Below are positions 1-7,511 of a stretch of 19,836 nucleotides of DNA, piece by piece. Below the pieces are notes generated by a model. It was given only the letters and a program-made list of their open reading frames with translations, had not been told where the DNA came from and did not search any database. The DNA is from DATELY01 sp035276085 (GTDB lineage: Bacteria > Pseudomonadota > Gammaproteobacteria > Steroidobacterales > Steroidobacteraceae), in assembly GCA_035276085.1 (NCBI GenBank), contig DATELY010000146.1:1-19836 (forward strand). The letters are read 5' to 3'. Positions within the stretch are counted from its first letter, which is position 1. Every line of letters begins with the position of its first letter. A program made the position numbers and the translations under genes.

Positions 1-1175
1 TTTCCGTCCCCGGCAACGTCGCGTGGATCGTAGATGTTCATGAGGTCTGCGACTTCCTGCTTCACGAGGTTGCCGTTGGCATCGATGCGGTCGAGGTCGA
101 TCTTGAAGAGCTTCTTGAATCGAGCCGGATTGGTGAAACGAGGGTCGGCGGCATCGCCCTGTCCACCGTCGCGCTCGATGATCAGGAATTGTCGATCCGT
201 CAGCGCAGTGAAGTCGCCGATGGCATTCGCGGCGTTGTCCAGGATGTATCCGAAGGTTCTGCCTGTGTACTTGCGGGCGTTCAAGCTGAATTCGCTGACG
301 ATGAGACGTTCGCGCACGGAGTCGCCGTTGATCGCCTTCTCGAGCAGCGTGTAGAGCTTCGTGCGGCTTGCGTTCAGAGCCATGCCTTCGAAGCCGCCGG
401 AGTCCGGAAGGTTGGCGGCCAACGTACGTTGCGGATTGCTCACCGCCTGAATGAGCGGATTCACCTCCGCGCCACCGAGCGCGCTCGGCACACTGCGGAA
501 GTTCGGCAACGGAATCGGTGCGTCGAGCACGCGTCCACTCGAGTCCGTATGAACGAGGTACGGACCGAATTCATCGCCAAACCACAGCGTGCCATCGGGT
601 GCACGCCGCACGGACTCGATGTCGAAGTCCGAGCCCGTGAGCAATCGACCGGCGCGAATGGACGGATCGACCGCAATCGTGCCCCCGCCAGTCGGTGTGC
701 CTGGATAGATCGTGCCGTCTGCCACGATGGCGAAGGGGATGCGCCGCCAGGGATCGCTCAGCGTGATGAAGCTCGCCGGAGTGAACTCTGACAGCTCGTC
801 GCCGGTGAATCGATTGACGGGTGCAACGGTTCCGTTCTGGAAGTCGGGTCTCACCGTATAGACGCGAAGGAGGGCATCGGGTGAGTTGGCCTTGGCCCCA
901 AAGCCGTTGTCGCACATGACGAACAGTGTGCCCTTGAAGGGGCCTGGTATCACTGCCGAGAAACCCTGCACCGGCTGACGATTGATGAAAGGTGTCGCGA
1001 CGCCGTTTGCACCCGTGGCGAACTGGCCGGAGGTCGGGCCTGTCGAGAACGTGCCGCTCGGCAAGACTGCGCGTTCGAGCAGCTCCGCCGCGGACACTCC
1101 CGTCGAAGAGAGAAAGCCAGAGCACAGGCTCAAGACAGCGACGGCCGAGCGTAGACGAGGGTGTGACGCTTCCAT
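1..1175 (-). CDS. Exported phytase-like / esterase-like protein (partial, C-terminus beyond window)
   Basis: I translated this minus-strand frame directly. It opens at ATG 1175-1173 and stays open for about 391 codons to the window edge. A GGAG ribosome binding site lies about 8 nt upstream. Residues 1-30 form a signal peptide: an Arg-containing n-region, a hydrophobic core (AVAVLSLCSGFL) and a likely cut at VSA-A. The mature part carries DIESVRRAPDGTLWFGDEFG near residue 180 and a GGFEGMAL segment about 90 residues later. These are hallmarks of the beta-propeller family called 'esterase-like activity of phytase' (PF13449). Such proteins act in the periplasm or outside the cell and their true substrates are mostly unknown. 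The call is from motif recognition; the family is fairly sure, the activity is not. Confidence 0.8.
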   Translation of the reverse strand, partial: MEASHPRLRSAVAVLSLCSGFLSSTGVSAAELLERAVLPSGTFSTGPTSGQFATGANGVATPFINRQPVQGFSAVIPGPFKGTLFVMCDNGFGAKANSPDALLRVYTVRPDFQNGTVAPVNRFTGDELSEFTPASFITLSDPWRRIPFAIVADGTIYPGTPTGGGTIAVDPSIRAGRLLTGSDFDIESVRRAPDGTLWFGDEFGPYLVHTDSSGRVLDAPIPLPNFRSVPSALGGAEVNPLIQAVSNPQRTLAANLPDSGGFEGMALNASRTKLYTLLEKAINGDSVRERLIVSEFSLNARKYTGRTFGYILDNAANAIGDFTALTDRQFLIIERDGGQGDAADPRFTNPARFKKLFKIDLDRIDANGNLVKQEVADLMNIYDPRDVAGDG

Positions 1176-1273
1176 TGTGAACTCCGGCGCACGCCCGGCG
1201 CCGATCGGCGCGTCAGGAACAGCGGCGCGGCCAGATCATCCTGAGGCAAGATTTCCGGCGGATGAAGATTGAA

Positions 1274-1289
1274 CGACGGTTAGCCGTCG
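1274..1289 (-). other. Small perfect hairpin downstream of sixA
   Basis: CGACGG and CCGTCG form a 6-bp perfect stem with a 4-nt loop, about 50 nt past the sixA stop. On the minus strand it is followed by TTCAATCTTC, which has a weak T content, so it is at best a poor terminator. The rest of the 1176-1337 gap shows nothing else I can support. Confidence 0.3.
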
Positions 1290-1337
1290 GCCAGCAGGAG
1301 CAGCGCCGCTTCGACTGCGTCCTGCCCATGAGGAAGG

Positions 1338-1826
1338 TCACGCGAGCGCGCGTAGAACCTTCGGTGGCAGGAACGAGACCAACGTGGCCTGTCCTCGATC
1401 GAAGATGACGCAAGCGAGACCGCCTTTCTTCATGGACAAGGCAGCGGCAGCGTGCTGATCCATCAAGAGGGTACATAGCAACCTGCTCAAGCACGGTTCG
1501 TGGCCGACAATGGCGACACAGCCAGCGTTGCGCTTGCGTAGCGCGGCTACCAGCTCGCGAGTGGCTACATCCGGGCGCAGTTGTAGGAGGGGCTCGGCGC
1601 GTGGGAAGCCCGCCTCGCGCTGCAAGATGCGAGCGGTTTGCCGCGTACGGACAAGCGGACTGCAAAGAACCTCATCTGGCGTGGCGGTGACGGCCGCGAT
1701 ACCGCGCGCGGCTCTGCGAAACATCTTCCTGCCTTTGCGCGTAAGCGGGCGGTTATCGTCGTTGGGCCATCGACGCCTGTCGCGTTGCTGCGCGATCGCA
1801 TGACGAATGATCAGTAATTTGCGCAT
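1338..1826 (-). CDS. sixA: Phosphohistidine phosphatase SixA
   Basis: This 162-aa protein belongs to the histidine phosphatase (phosphoglycerate mutase-like) superfamily at the usual compact SixA length. It begins with the catalytic RHA motif (residues 8-10, LLIIRHAIA); His9 would be the phosphorylated residue. It continues with LCSPLVRTRQTA (residues 54-65), which supplies the conserved Arg, and VGHEPCLSRL (107-116), which supplies the second catalytic His. SixA removes phosphate from phosphohistidine on HPt or phosphotransfer proteins in the cytoplasm; E. coli SixA acts on the PTS-Ntr protein NPr. It is not obviously in an operon: the exported protein gene downstream on the same strand is 162 nt away. 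Family assignment is firm; the physiological target here is unknown. Confidence 0.9.
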   Translation of the reverse strand: MRKLLIIRHAIAQQRDRRRWPNDDNRPLTRKGRKMFRRAARGIAAVTATPDEVLCSPLVRTRQTARILQREAGFPRAEPLLQLRPDVATRELVAALRKRNAGCVAIVGHEPCLSRLLCTLLMDQHAAAALSMKKGGLACVIFDRGQATLVSFLPPKVLRALA

Positions 1827-1908
1827 AACCGCTCGCCGCTGGTTTGCATCACCGCAGTGTCAACACAACTGTAATGCTCCCGCGTGATCCTGTGTACAGC
1901 CGCATTCA

Positions 1909-1963
1909 CCCCGCTGGGTACGTTCCCCCGAGTTGGCCCCGTTATCAGCGGGGCTTTTTTTTT
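1909..1963 (+). ncRNA. Candidate small RNA 3' end or orphan leader with two competing hairpins
   Basis: CCCCGCTG (1909-1916) is perfectly complementary to CAGCGGGG (1946-1953). The latter overlaps the 3' arm of the terminator hairpin at 1936-1954, so the two stems exclude each other as terminator and antiterminator do. No plus-strand gene lies upstream, because sixA is divergent and starts at 1826. The transcript ending here would therefore be a short RNA starting somewhere in 1827-1900. I see no convincing promoter. The element is proposed from pairing alone. Confidence 0.35.
1936..1963 (+). terminator. Intrinsic (Rho-independent) terminator
   Basis: A GCCCCG / CGGGGC 6-bp G+C stem (1936-1941 with 1949-1954), a 7-nt loop and then nine consecutive T (1955-1963) make a textbook plus-strand terminator. 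It is the strongest terminator in the window, yet no plus-strand coding gene ends before it. The next plus-strand gene starts about 170 nt downstream. Confidence 0.8.
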
Positions 1964-2131
1964 CGCGCCAGCGGCTAATGCAGCGCCGCATCCGATTTTG
2001 TCGAGTGTGTCACGGTTGCTCACCGGCACGACGTTCCAGGTTGGTGCCTGCAGGCGACTGAACGTGAACGGATTCGTAGCGGAGTGCTCGTTGCGCGCTA
2101 TATCGTGGCCGTGAACGATCCATGGTGCGAG

Positions 2132-2677
2132 ATGAGCAAGCGGAACGAGGTAATACGCGGGACTGAAGATTGCGATACGGAAGTTGAACTGAGTTCACAG
2201 GAGCTGCTTCACATGTCCCGGTCTGACGTCGATCCGGGCGGCGTTCCTGAACACGTGGGATCGGCTCCGTCTCCTGGGGCGCCTGCAGTTCGCAGTATTT
2301 CCGGCTCCGACGTGCAAGCGAGTGCCACGCTTGCTGAAACGAGTACAACGGGCAAGCGGATATGCCTGTCGCTGGGTTTCCTCCTGGCCGTCGCAGGTGG
2401 AGGCGGCATCTACGCGCACATAAGTCAAAAGGAAGCGGACGAGCCGTTCATACCCCCCAGCTCGCTGTTGGCAGTTCAGCCGGAAGCGCCAGAGGCAGAG
2501 CCACCAGCACCGCTCGGCGCACCCGTTCGATTCGCAAATCCGTTCGATCGAAGTGAGATCTTCGAGTTTCCTGCCGGGACGAGCAGGGAAGAAGCTCGCG
2601 CAGCGGTGGCGCAGATGCTGTTGGAACGCGCGGCCGGGCGACGAGCCCAGGTCAATGCCCGCAAGAAGAAGCATTGA
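2132..2677 (+). CDS. Hypothetical single-pass membrane protein
   Basis: This 181-aa protein is of no family I recognise. Residues 1-75 are polar and acidic (many E, D, S), with a Pro/Gly-rich stretch. A single hydrophobic segment at about 77-95 (ICLSLGFLLAVAGGGGIYA) follows a K-R pair, which suggests the N-terminus stays in the cytoplasm. The outer part contains a Pro/Glu/Ala-rich linker (EAPEAEPPAPLGAP) and then a small conserved-looking C-terminal module (FANPFDRSEIFEFPAGTSRE) with a basic tail. I chose ATG 2132; an in-frame GTG at 2084 would add 16 residues but has no better ribosome binding site. It stands alone and converges with the next gene. Coding status is likely from the ordered domain layout; function is unknown. 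Confidence 0.6.
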   Translation: MSKRNEVIRGTEDCDTEVELSSQELLHMSRSDVDPGGVPEHVGSAPSPGAPAVRSISGSDVQASATLAETSTTGKRICLSLGFLLAVAGGGGIYAHISQKEADEPFIPPSSLLAVQPEAPEAEPPAPLGAPVRFANPFDRSEIFEFPAGTSREEARAAVAQMLLERAAGRRAQVNARKKKH

Positions 2678-2701
2678 GCAGCGAGCGATACGTCGGAAAT
2701 A

Positions 2702-2745
2702 TTCGTGCACATGCCATCGCACGGGGTGCTGGTCATGTGCACGAA
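2702..2745. terminator. Long near-perfect hairpin between convergent genes
   Basis: TTCGTGCACATG (2702-2713) is the exact reverse complement of 2734-2745. Inside it CCA pairs with TGG and GCAC with GTGC around a GGG loop, giving about 19 bp with one small internal loop. It sits 24 nt after the stop of the plus-strand gene and 11 nt after the stop of the minus-strand gene. On the minus strand it is followed by TATTTCC. It is best read as a bidirectional, or mainly minus-strand, terminator. It is longer than most and could also be a repeat-type palindromic element. Confidence 0.65.
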
Positions 2746-2756
2746 GCGGATGGGAC

Positions 2757-3971
2757 CTACTCGAATCCATAGGGACTGTAGCGTCCCGCGATGAACAGCT
2801 CGACCTGCGAAGCGCCCTTGCTGATGGATCCATCCGGCGCATGTGTCGTCACGCGCGCGAGATACTCGGGACCGTGAATCAGCGATCCGCTCGCTGAGCC
2901 CATGTTGAAGGTATCTTGGGCAGCCGCACCCGTGACGCTGTAGGGCGTGTATTTGAAGGGCTGTTGCGAAAAGTCGAACTCGTCCCATTCGAAAGCCAGT
3001 TCTTCGGAGCCATGATACGTGTGGAAGGTGCCGCCATCCTTCCAGCTTCCCGGCGTGGCACCCATGGTCTGCACAACCCAAGGCGGTGTCTCGATGTCGA
3101 ACACCTGACGCCACGTGCGTCCTTGGGTGTCCTGCAACGTGAACGTCGCCTTCTTGAGTATGCGTGTTCCCGGGTTGAACTCCATCTGATGCTTGCCGGA
3201 AACCAGCTCGATGGTTTCGTCGTCCCAGCCTCTGAATATCCGGCCGTCGAAGGGTGTTCCGAAGACATCGTTCATTTTGGTCTGCACGCCCTCGGCTGTT
3301 TCATGCACATGGAAGAAGCCGCTGTACGGTTCCGTGCGGAAGCACGTCCAGAAGCGCAGCGCCCGTTGCGGCCCGTTGTCTTTCGGTACGGGCGGCAGCC
3401 AGGTTGCAAGCGGTGCCAACGGCGGTCGTGACGCGTATAGCCCCCAGCTGTGATCGCGCGAACCCGACCACGTGTTCGGTGTCACGTCCCAGGATCGCTC
3501 GCGCAGTCGAATCCACCCGCTTGCTTTCCCTGGTTGCGAGTAGCGGCTCTGGTCCGTCGTCCGACGACCACGCGTTTGTGCCGAGTGATGTTCTTCGAGA
3601 AAGGCGGCCGAAGTGCCTTCCCAAAGCAAGTCGAAGGTGAGTCCGCTGTCGTTCTTGTCGAGCTTGAGACGGATCTTGCGCAGCGGTACTTCGATCTGCA
3701 TCCGATAGGGACCCACCTCGATCTCGAAATTGCGTCGCCAGCAACGGTTGAAGCGGACGGTGACCTGATGACCGGCGACGTTCAACAACGCGCAGCCGCC
3801 GATCATGTCGGTGTTGGGATTGACGCGCAGGTACGTTCCGAGAAAGACCTTCTCGTCGGGATTGAACACGCCGAACCAGTAGCCATCGTCCCAGCTGTAG
3901 TCCGTCGAAGGAATGTGACTGAAGGGGTACGGTGCCTGGTGTACGGGAAACTCGTCGTAGGGCGTTAGCAT
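2757..3971 (-). CDS. CrtC/AttH-like lipocalin-fold protein (DUF7064-type)
   Basis: This 404-aa soluble protein has no signal peptide and is rich in Trp and beta-strand patterns. The most telling motif is WSGSRDHSWGLY near residues 168-179, typical of the carotenoid 1,2-hydratase (CrtC)/AttH-like two-lipocalin superfamily and of DUF7064/DUF7065 proteins. In these families the N-terminal half (here DDGYWFGVFNPDEKVFLGTY) and the C-terminal half are each lipocalin-like. CrtC adds water to a terpenoid chain; most relatives have no known reaction. An upstream GTG at 3980 adds three residues, but ATG 3971 has AGGTG six bases upstream, so I prefer it. Neighbouring oxygenase and kinase genes suggest a role in hydrophobic or terpenoid-like substrate metabolism, which is inference. 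The DUF label is from memory. Confidence 0.7.
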   Translation of the reverse strand: MLTPYDEFPVHQAPYPFSHIPSTDYSWDDGYWFGVFNPDEKVFLGTYLRVNPNTDMIGGCALLNVAGHQVTVRFNRCWRRNFEIEVGPYRMQIEVPLRKIRLKLDKNDSGLTFDLLWEGTSAAFLEEHHSAQTRGRRTTDQSRYSQPGKASGWIRLRERSWDVTPNTWSGSRDHSWGLYASRPPLAPLATWLPPVPKDNGPQRALRFWTCFRTEPYSGFFHVHETAEGVQTKMNDVFGTPFDGRIFRGWDDETIELVSGKHQMEFNPGTRILKKATFTLQDTQGRTWRQVFDIETPPWVVQTMGATPGSWKDGGTFHTYHGSEELAFEWDEFDFSQQPFKYTPYSVTGAAAQDTFNMGSASGSLIHGPEYLARVTTHAPDGSISKGASQVELFIAGRYSPYGFE

Positions 3972-4046
3972 CTCTAGCACCTGCAGTGTGAAACAAGGTT
4001 GTGGCGATGGTAGCCCGCCGTGGATTTCGGCGTCCGTCGCTTTGTG

Positions 4047-4262
4047 TCAGATCGCGCTGTAACCGCCATCGCTCACACGGTCGAGCTTGCCGAACTGCTG
4101 CACGATGCGCGGGATGAAGGCGGACACAGCGGCGTCCTGCGTGATGTCGAAGACTTCACTGATGACGTCGACACCGCACTCGCGTGCAAGTTGAGCGGTG
4201 CTTTCGAGCCGATTCGACTGCGGTGAGTGTAACGTCCCGGTTGCTGTCTGTGCAGCCGCTCG
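4047..4262 (-). pseudogene. Remnant of a short-chain dehydrogenase/reductase (SDR)
   Basis: The minus strand encodes RLESTAQLAREC, then a beta-strand and FDITQDAAVSAF, then IVQQFGKLDRV. This is the standard SDR run from the end of beta-2 through the Asp-Ile/Val motif to the residues before NNAG. The segment that should precede it (DVTLTAVESAR) lies in another frame, so there is a frameshift near 4215. The Gly-rich cofactor motif, the NNAG and the YxxxK catalytic motif are all absent; after GKLDRV the frame ends within ten codons. It is about 60 residues of a roughly 250-residue enzyme and cannot be functional. The remaining bases of 3972-4395 hold no other gene I can support, only a 9-bp inverted repeat at 4253-4284. 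Confidence 0.6.
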
Positions 4263-4395
4263 CCGCAGCCCCGGGGAGCGGCTGGAGACGCGAACAACTT
4301 TCAGCGTAGGATTGCAGAGCTTCGGCAGGCGACCATTCATGCTTTGGCGCACTGCTGGTTATCCATCGTTGGCGTAGGTTGATGAGAGAAAACAG

Positions 4396-5817
4396 ATGAC
4401 GACACCTGCTCGATCCGTAAAGCGCGGTCATGGCACCAAAGAGCGACCGATCGTGAAAGAGCTGTGGGAACGCGAGGCTTACGCCCCCCGTTCGCTCGCC
4501 CTCAAGGAGGGCAGTGATTTCCTGCCCAACAACCGCAACGTCGACTATGCGCGCTACTTCGATCCGAAGTTTGCGGCAGAGGAGCTGGAAGCGGTGTGGA
4601 AGAAGTGCTGGCTCTATGCCTGCCGCGAAGAAGACATACCCAATGTGGGCGATCGGGTGCCGTTGCACGTCGGTCCGCTATCCTTCTTCATCGTTCGTAC
4701 CACGGCGACGGAGTTCAAGGCTTTCCTGAATTCCTGCCTGCACCGCGGCACGATGCTGTGTGCCAAGCCCGCGAGCGGCGCCAGCATCCGTTGCCCGTTC
4801 CATGGCTGGGAATGGAACATCGACGGCAAGCTCAAGAAGATTCCCGGCCACTGGGATTTTCCCGAGATCACTCGCGTCAATGGATCGTTGCCGGAAGTGA
4901 AGCTCGAGCGGTGGGGCGGCGGCATTTTCATCAACGCCGATGCGAAGGCGCCTCCCCTGGCAGAAGCATTGGGGCCACTGCCAAAGCATTTCGAAAAATT
5001 CCAGCTCGAGCGCCGTTACACCGCGGCACGTTTCCGCAAGGAGATTCACGCCAACTGGAAGATCGTGCAGGAAGCGTTCATGGAGGCCTATCACCTCGGG
5101 ACCACGCATCCCGAAGCCGCACCGTTCAACAGCGACGTGCAGGCGCAGTACGACATCTGGCCGGGCAAGCCGTGGCCCGTTGCGAGAAATGCAAGCTGCG
5201 CGGCCAATCCGGCCGTCGATGCGCCACCGGAGGCGACTGCGTACACCGCGGGTCAGATGTACGCGACCGCCATGAAGGAATGGCACTTCCGGGATGCGGA
5301 GCTGCCTGTTCTGGATCCCTCACAGGATATTCGCACGCAGCTCGGCCGCTGGCATCGACAACAGTTCGAGAGCACGTACGGTCGACCGACAGAAAGCGCT
5401 GACGCCGAGTTGATGGACAGCTTGCTCTACTATGTATTTCCGCATTCGACGTTCTGGCTCTGCGAAGCCGTGCCGTTCACGTACCAGTTCACGCCGCATC
5501 CCACCGACTGCGAGAAGAGCTTTTTCGAAGTGCGCTTGATGCGTCCGCAACCGCAGGGCGGTCCCATTCCACCGTCGGCACCGGTGGTAGAGCTCGGGCC
5601 CAACGACAGCGTCTTCACGAACGTTCCTGCCTTCGGCTTCCTCGGCTTCGTGTTCGATCAGGACATGTCCAACCTGCCGTTGGTCCAGCGCGGGTTGCAT
5701 GCCGCAGATCCCAAGCGGTTCCACACGCGGCTGGGCGCGTATCAGGAGATGATCATCCAGCAGTGGCATGCAACGATCGACGAACACATCGCCGCATACA
5801 AAGCAGAGAACACATGA
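4396..5817 (+). CDS. Rieske non-haem iron oxygenase, alpha (catalytic) subunit
   Basis: This 473-aa protein has the ring-hydroxylating oxygenase alpha-subunit layout. The Rieske [2Fe-2S] ligands are C114-x-H116 (SCLHRG) and C133-x2-H136 (CPFHGW). The catalytic domain carries QEAFMEAYHLGTTHPE, where H233 and H238 bind the mononuclear iron, with D423 (or D421) in FDQDMSNLPLVQRGL as the carboxylate ligand. The residue three before H233 is Glu230, where naphthalene-dioxygenase-type enzymes have the bridging Asp; a bridging Glu is known in CntA-type oxygenases. Such enzymes add one or two oxygen atoms using electrons from a reductase, sometimes through a ferredoxin. No reductase, ferredoxin or beta subunit gene is present in the window. 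The substrate cannot be read from sequence. The family call is firm. Confidence 0.92.
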   Translation: MTTPARSVKRGHGTKERPIVKELWEREAYAPRSLALKEGSDFLPNNRNVDYARYFDPKFAAEELEAVWKKCWLYACREEDIPNVGDRVPLHVGPLSFFIVRTTATEFKAFLNSCLHRGTMLCAKPASGASIRCPFHGWEWNIDGKLKKIPGHWDFPEITRVNGSLPEVKLERWGGGIFINADAKAPPLAEALGPLPKHFEKFQLERRYTAARFRKEIHANWKIVQEAFMEAYHLGTTHPEAAPFNSDVQAQYDIWPGKPWPVARNASCAANPAVDAPPEATAYTAGQMYATAMKEWHFRDAELPVLDPSQDIRTQLGRWHRQQFESTYGRPTESADAELMDSLLYYVFPHSTFWLCEAVPFTYQFTPHPTDCEKSFFEVRLMRPQPQGGPIPPSAPVVELGPNDSVFTNVPAFGFLGFVFDQDMSNLPLVQRGLHAADPKRFHTRLGAYQEMIIQQWHATIDEHIAAYKAENT

Positions 5818-5829
5818 ACGCCGCGTGCG

Positions 5830-7482
5830 CTACTTCCTGTCCAGGATCACGCGCAGCCTGGAGGCGAGCGAAGCGAAGGTGAATGGCTTTCCCAACAGCT
5901 CGGCTCCCTGTTCCAGGCGGCTCTGATGCACGATCGCGTTCGGTGTGTAACCGGTCGTGAACAGCACTTTCAAGTTCGGTCGCCGCCGGCGCGCTTCATC
6001 GGCTAACGCGCGACCCGTCATTCCCTCCGGCAGGATGACATCGGTGAACAACAGTGCGACTTCCGGGTTCGCTTGCAGCAACTCGAGCGCGACGTGCCCG
6101 GAACGGGCCTGCAGCACGCGATAGCCGAGCTCGCTCAGGATGCTGACACTGTAGGTTCTCAGATCTTCGTCATCTTCGACGACCAGAATGGTTTCAGCGC
6201 CGCCTTGGACCGCCTTCGGCTGCACAGTCTGGGCATTCACCTCCGGCGCGTCATCGGGTGCCCGCGGCAGATAAAGCTTGACCGTCGTGCCACGACCGAC
6301 TTCCGAGTAGATTTTGACGTGGCCGCCGGATTGCCGCACGAAGCCATACACGTGGCTCAAGCCGAGTCCCGTTCCCTTGCCGACTTCCTTCGTCGTGAAG
6401 TAGGGCTCGAACGCCTTGGCCAGGGTCTCCCCGGTCATTCCTTGCCCGGTATCGGACACTGCGATCAGAACATACTGTCCCGGCAGCACGGGTTCCACGA
6501 GATCGGCAACGTACGCCTGATCGAGCGCTGCATTGCCCGTTTCGATCGTCAGCCGTCCGCCCGATGGCATCGCGTCGCGCGCATTGACGGCGAGGTTGAT
6601 CAGCACATTCTCGAGCTCGCCGGGATCGACAAAGGCCTTCCACAACCCGTCCGTGGAGACGGTTGCGAAGGATATCGCCTCGCCCAGCGTCCGCTGCAGC
6701 AGGTCAGAGACACCCGCGATGAGACGATCCGGTTCGATCACTCGGGGTGAGAGCGTTTGTTGTCGAGAGAATGCCAGCAGGCGTGCGGTGAGCGTTGCGG
6801 CTCTGCGCGCGCCGTGCTCTGCCATGTCTCGCGCGCGCCGCATGCGCGCAACGCGTTCATCCGCGGGTATGTGAGCCGTGTGGCGCGCAATCGATTCGAG
6901 ACCGCCGAGGATGACGGTCAGAAGATTGTTGAAATCGTGCGCAACGCCACCGGTCAGTTGACCTATTGCTTCCAGCTTCTGACTGCGGCGGACGGCTTCT
7001 TCCGCCTTCATGCGCTCACCCACTGCGGCTGCCACACGCTCTTCGAGCGTTGCATTCAGCTCCTGCAACTGCTTGATGGCGGCTTCTGCCCTGGCGCGTG
7101 ATTCGAGCAACTCCCGTTCGTAGCGTCGTCGATCGGTCGCATCGAAAATCGTGATCCGAATGAACAAGGGCTGGCCCCGATCGTCCCGTCGTTCGACGGC
7201 ATTCACCAAGACGGGCAAGTGGCTGCTGTCTTTGCGGATCAGATCGAGTGCAACCTCATTGAAGAAGCCCTGCATGCGCAGCAGCGGCGCAAAGTGAGTT
7301 TCATAGTAGATGCGACCTGCGATGGTCAGGAGATCGCCGAATCGGTTGCCTTCGAGCTCGCCCGGTGAATATCCGGTCCAGCGCGAGAAGGTCGCATTGG
7401 CGCGGAAGATCCGGGCATCGGGCGTCAGCGACAGATAGCCGCAGGGTGCATTCTCGAACAGGTCTTGCAGATCCTCACTCAC
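5830..7482 (-). CDS. Hybrid PAS sensor histidine kinase with C-terminal receiver
   Basis: This 550-aa cytoplasmic protein has no membrane segment. Residues 6-120 form a PAS domain (ENAPCGYLSLTPDARIFRAN, with PVLVNAVERRD at 90-100) that closely recalls the N-terminal PAS of Bacillus RsbP. Residues 122-170 form a coiled coil. The dimerisation/phosphoacceptor segment contains VAHDFNNLL with His182. The ATPase domain shows the N box (N296-N300, NLAVNARDAMP), the G1 box (DTGQGM, 344-349) and the G2 box (GKGTGLGL, 368-375). A receiver domain at 430-548 has the acidic pair near D437-D438, phospho-acceptor D481 (FTDVILP), T509/T510 and K532, so all key residues are present. It starts 29 nt after the RsbQ-like hydrolase gene, in the same direction. 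No separate response regulator or HPt gene is nearby. Confidence 0.93.
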   Translation of the reverse strand: MSEDLQDLFENAPCGYLSLTPDARIFRANATFSRWTGYSPGELEGNRFGDLLTIAGRIYYETHFAPLLRMQGFFNEVALDLIRKDSSHLPVLVNAVERRDDRGQPLFIRITIFDATDRRRYERELLESRARAEAAIKQLQELNATLEERVAAAVGERMKAEEAVRRSQKLEAIGQLTGGVAHDFNNLLTVILGGLESIARHTAHIPADERVARMRRARDMAEHGARRAATLTARLLAFSRQQTLSPRVIEPDRLIAGVSDLLQRTLGEAISFATVSTDGLWKAFVDPGELENVLINLAVNARDAMPSGGRLTIETGNAALDQAYVADLVEPVLPGQYVLIAVSDTGQGMTGETLAKAFEPYFTTKEVGKGTGLGLSHVYGFVRQSGGHVKIYSEVGRGTTVKLYLPRAPDDAPEVNAQTVQPKAVQGGAETILVVEDDEDLRTYSVSILSELGYRVLQARSGHVALELLQANPEVALLFTDVILPEGMTGRALADEARRRRPNLKVLFTTGYTPNAIVHQSRLEQGAELLGKPFTFASLASRLRVILDRK

Positions 7483-7511
7483 GCCGCGCCACTCGGTCGG
7501 GTTCGCGCACG

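Noticed and set aside
189..791. A 200-codon plus-strand frame near the window start
   Set aside because: Antisense to the phytase-like gene, whose signal peptide and motifs are convincing.
1870..1960. Possible tRNA ending at the GCCCCG hairpin
   Set aside because: No T-arm (GGTTCGA-type) or anticodon arm can be folded; the hairpin plus nine T is a terminator.
4253..4284. 9-bp inverted repeat CAGCCGCTC / GAGCGGCTG with a 14-nt loop
   Set aside because: No T-tract, no gene ending before it, and it lies inside decayed SDR sequence; chance pairing in GC-rich DNA is likely.
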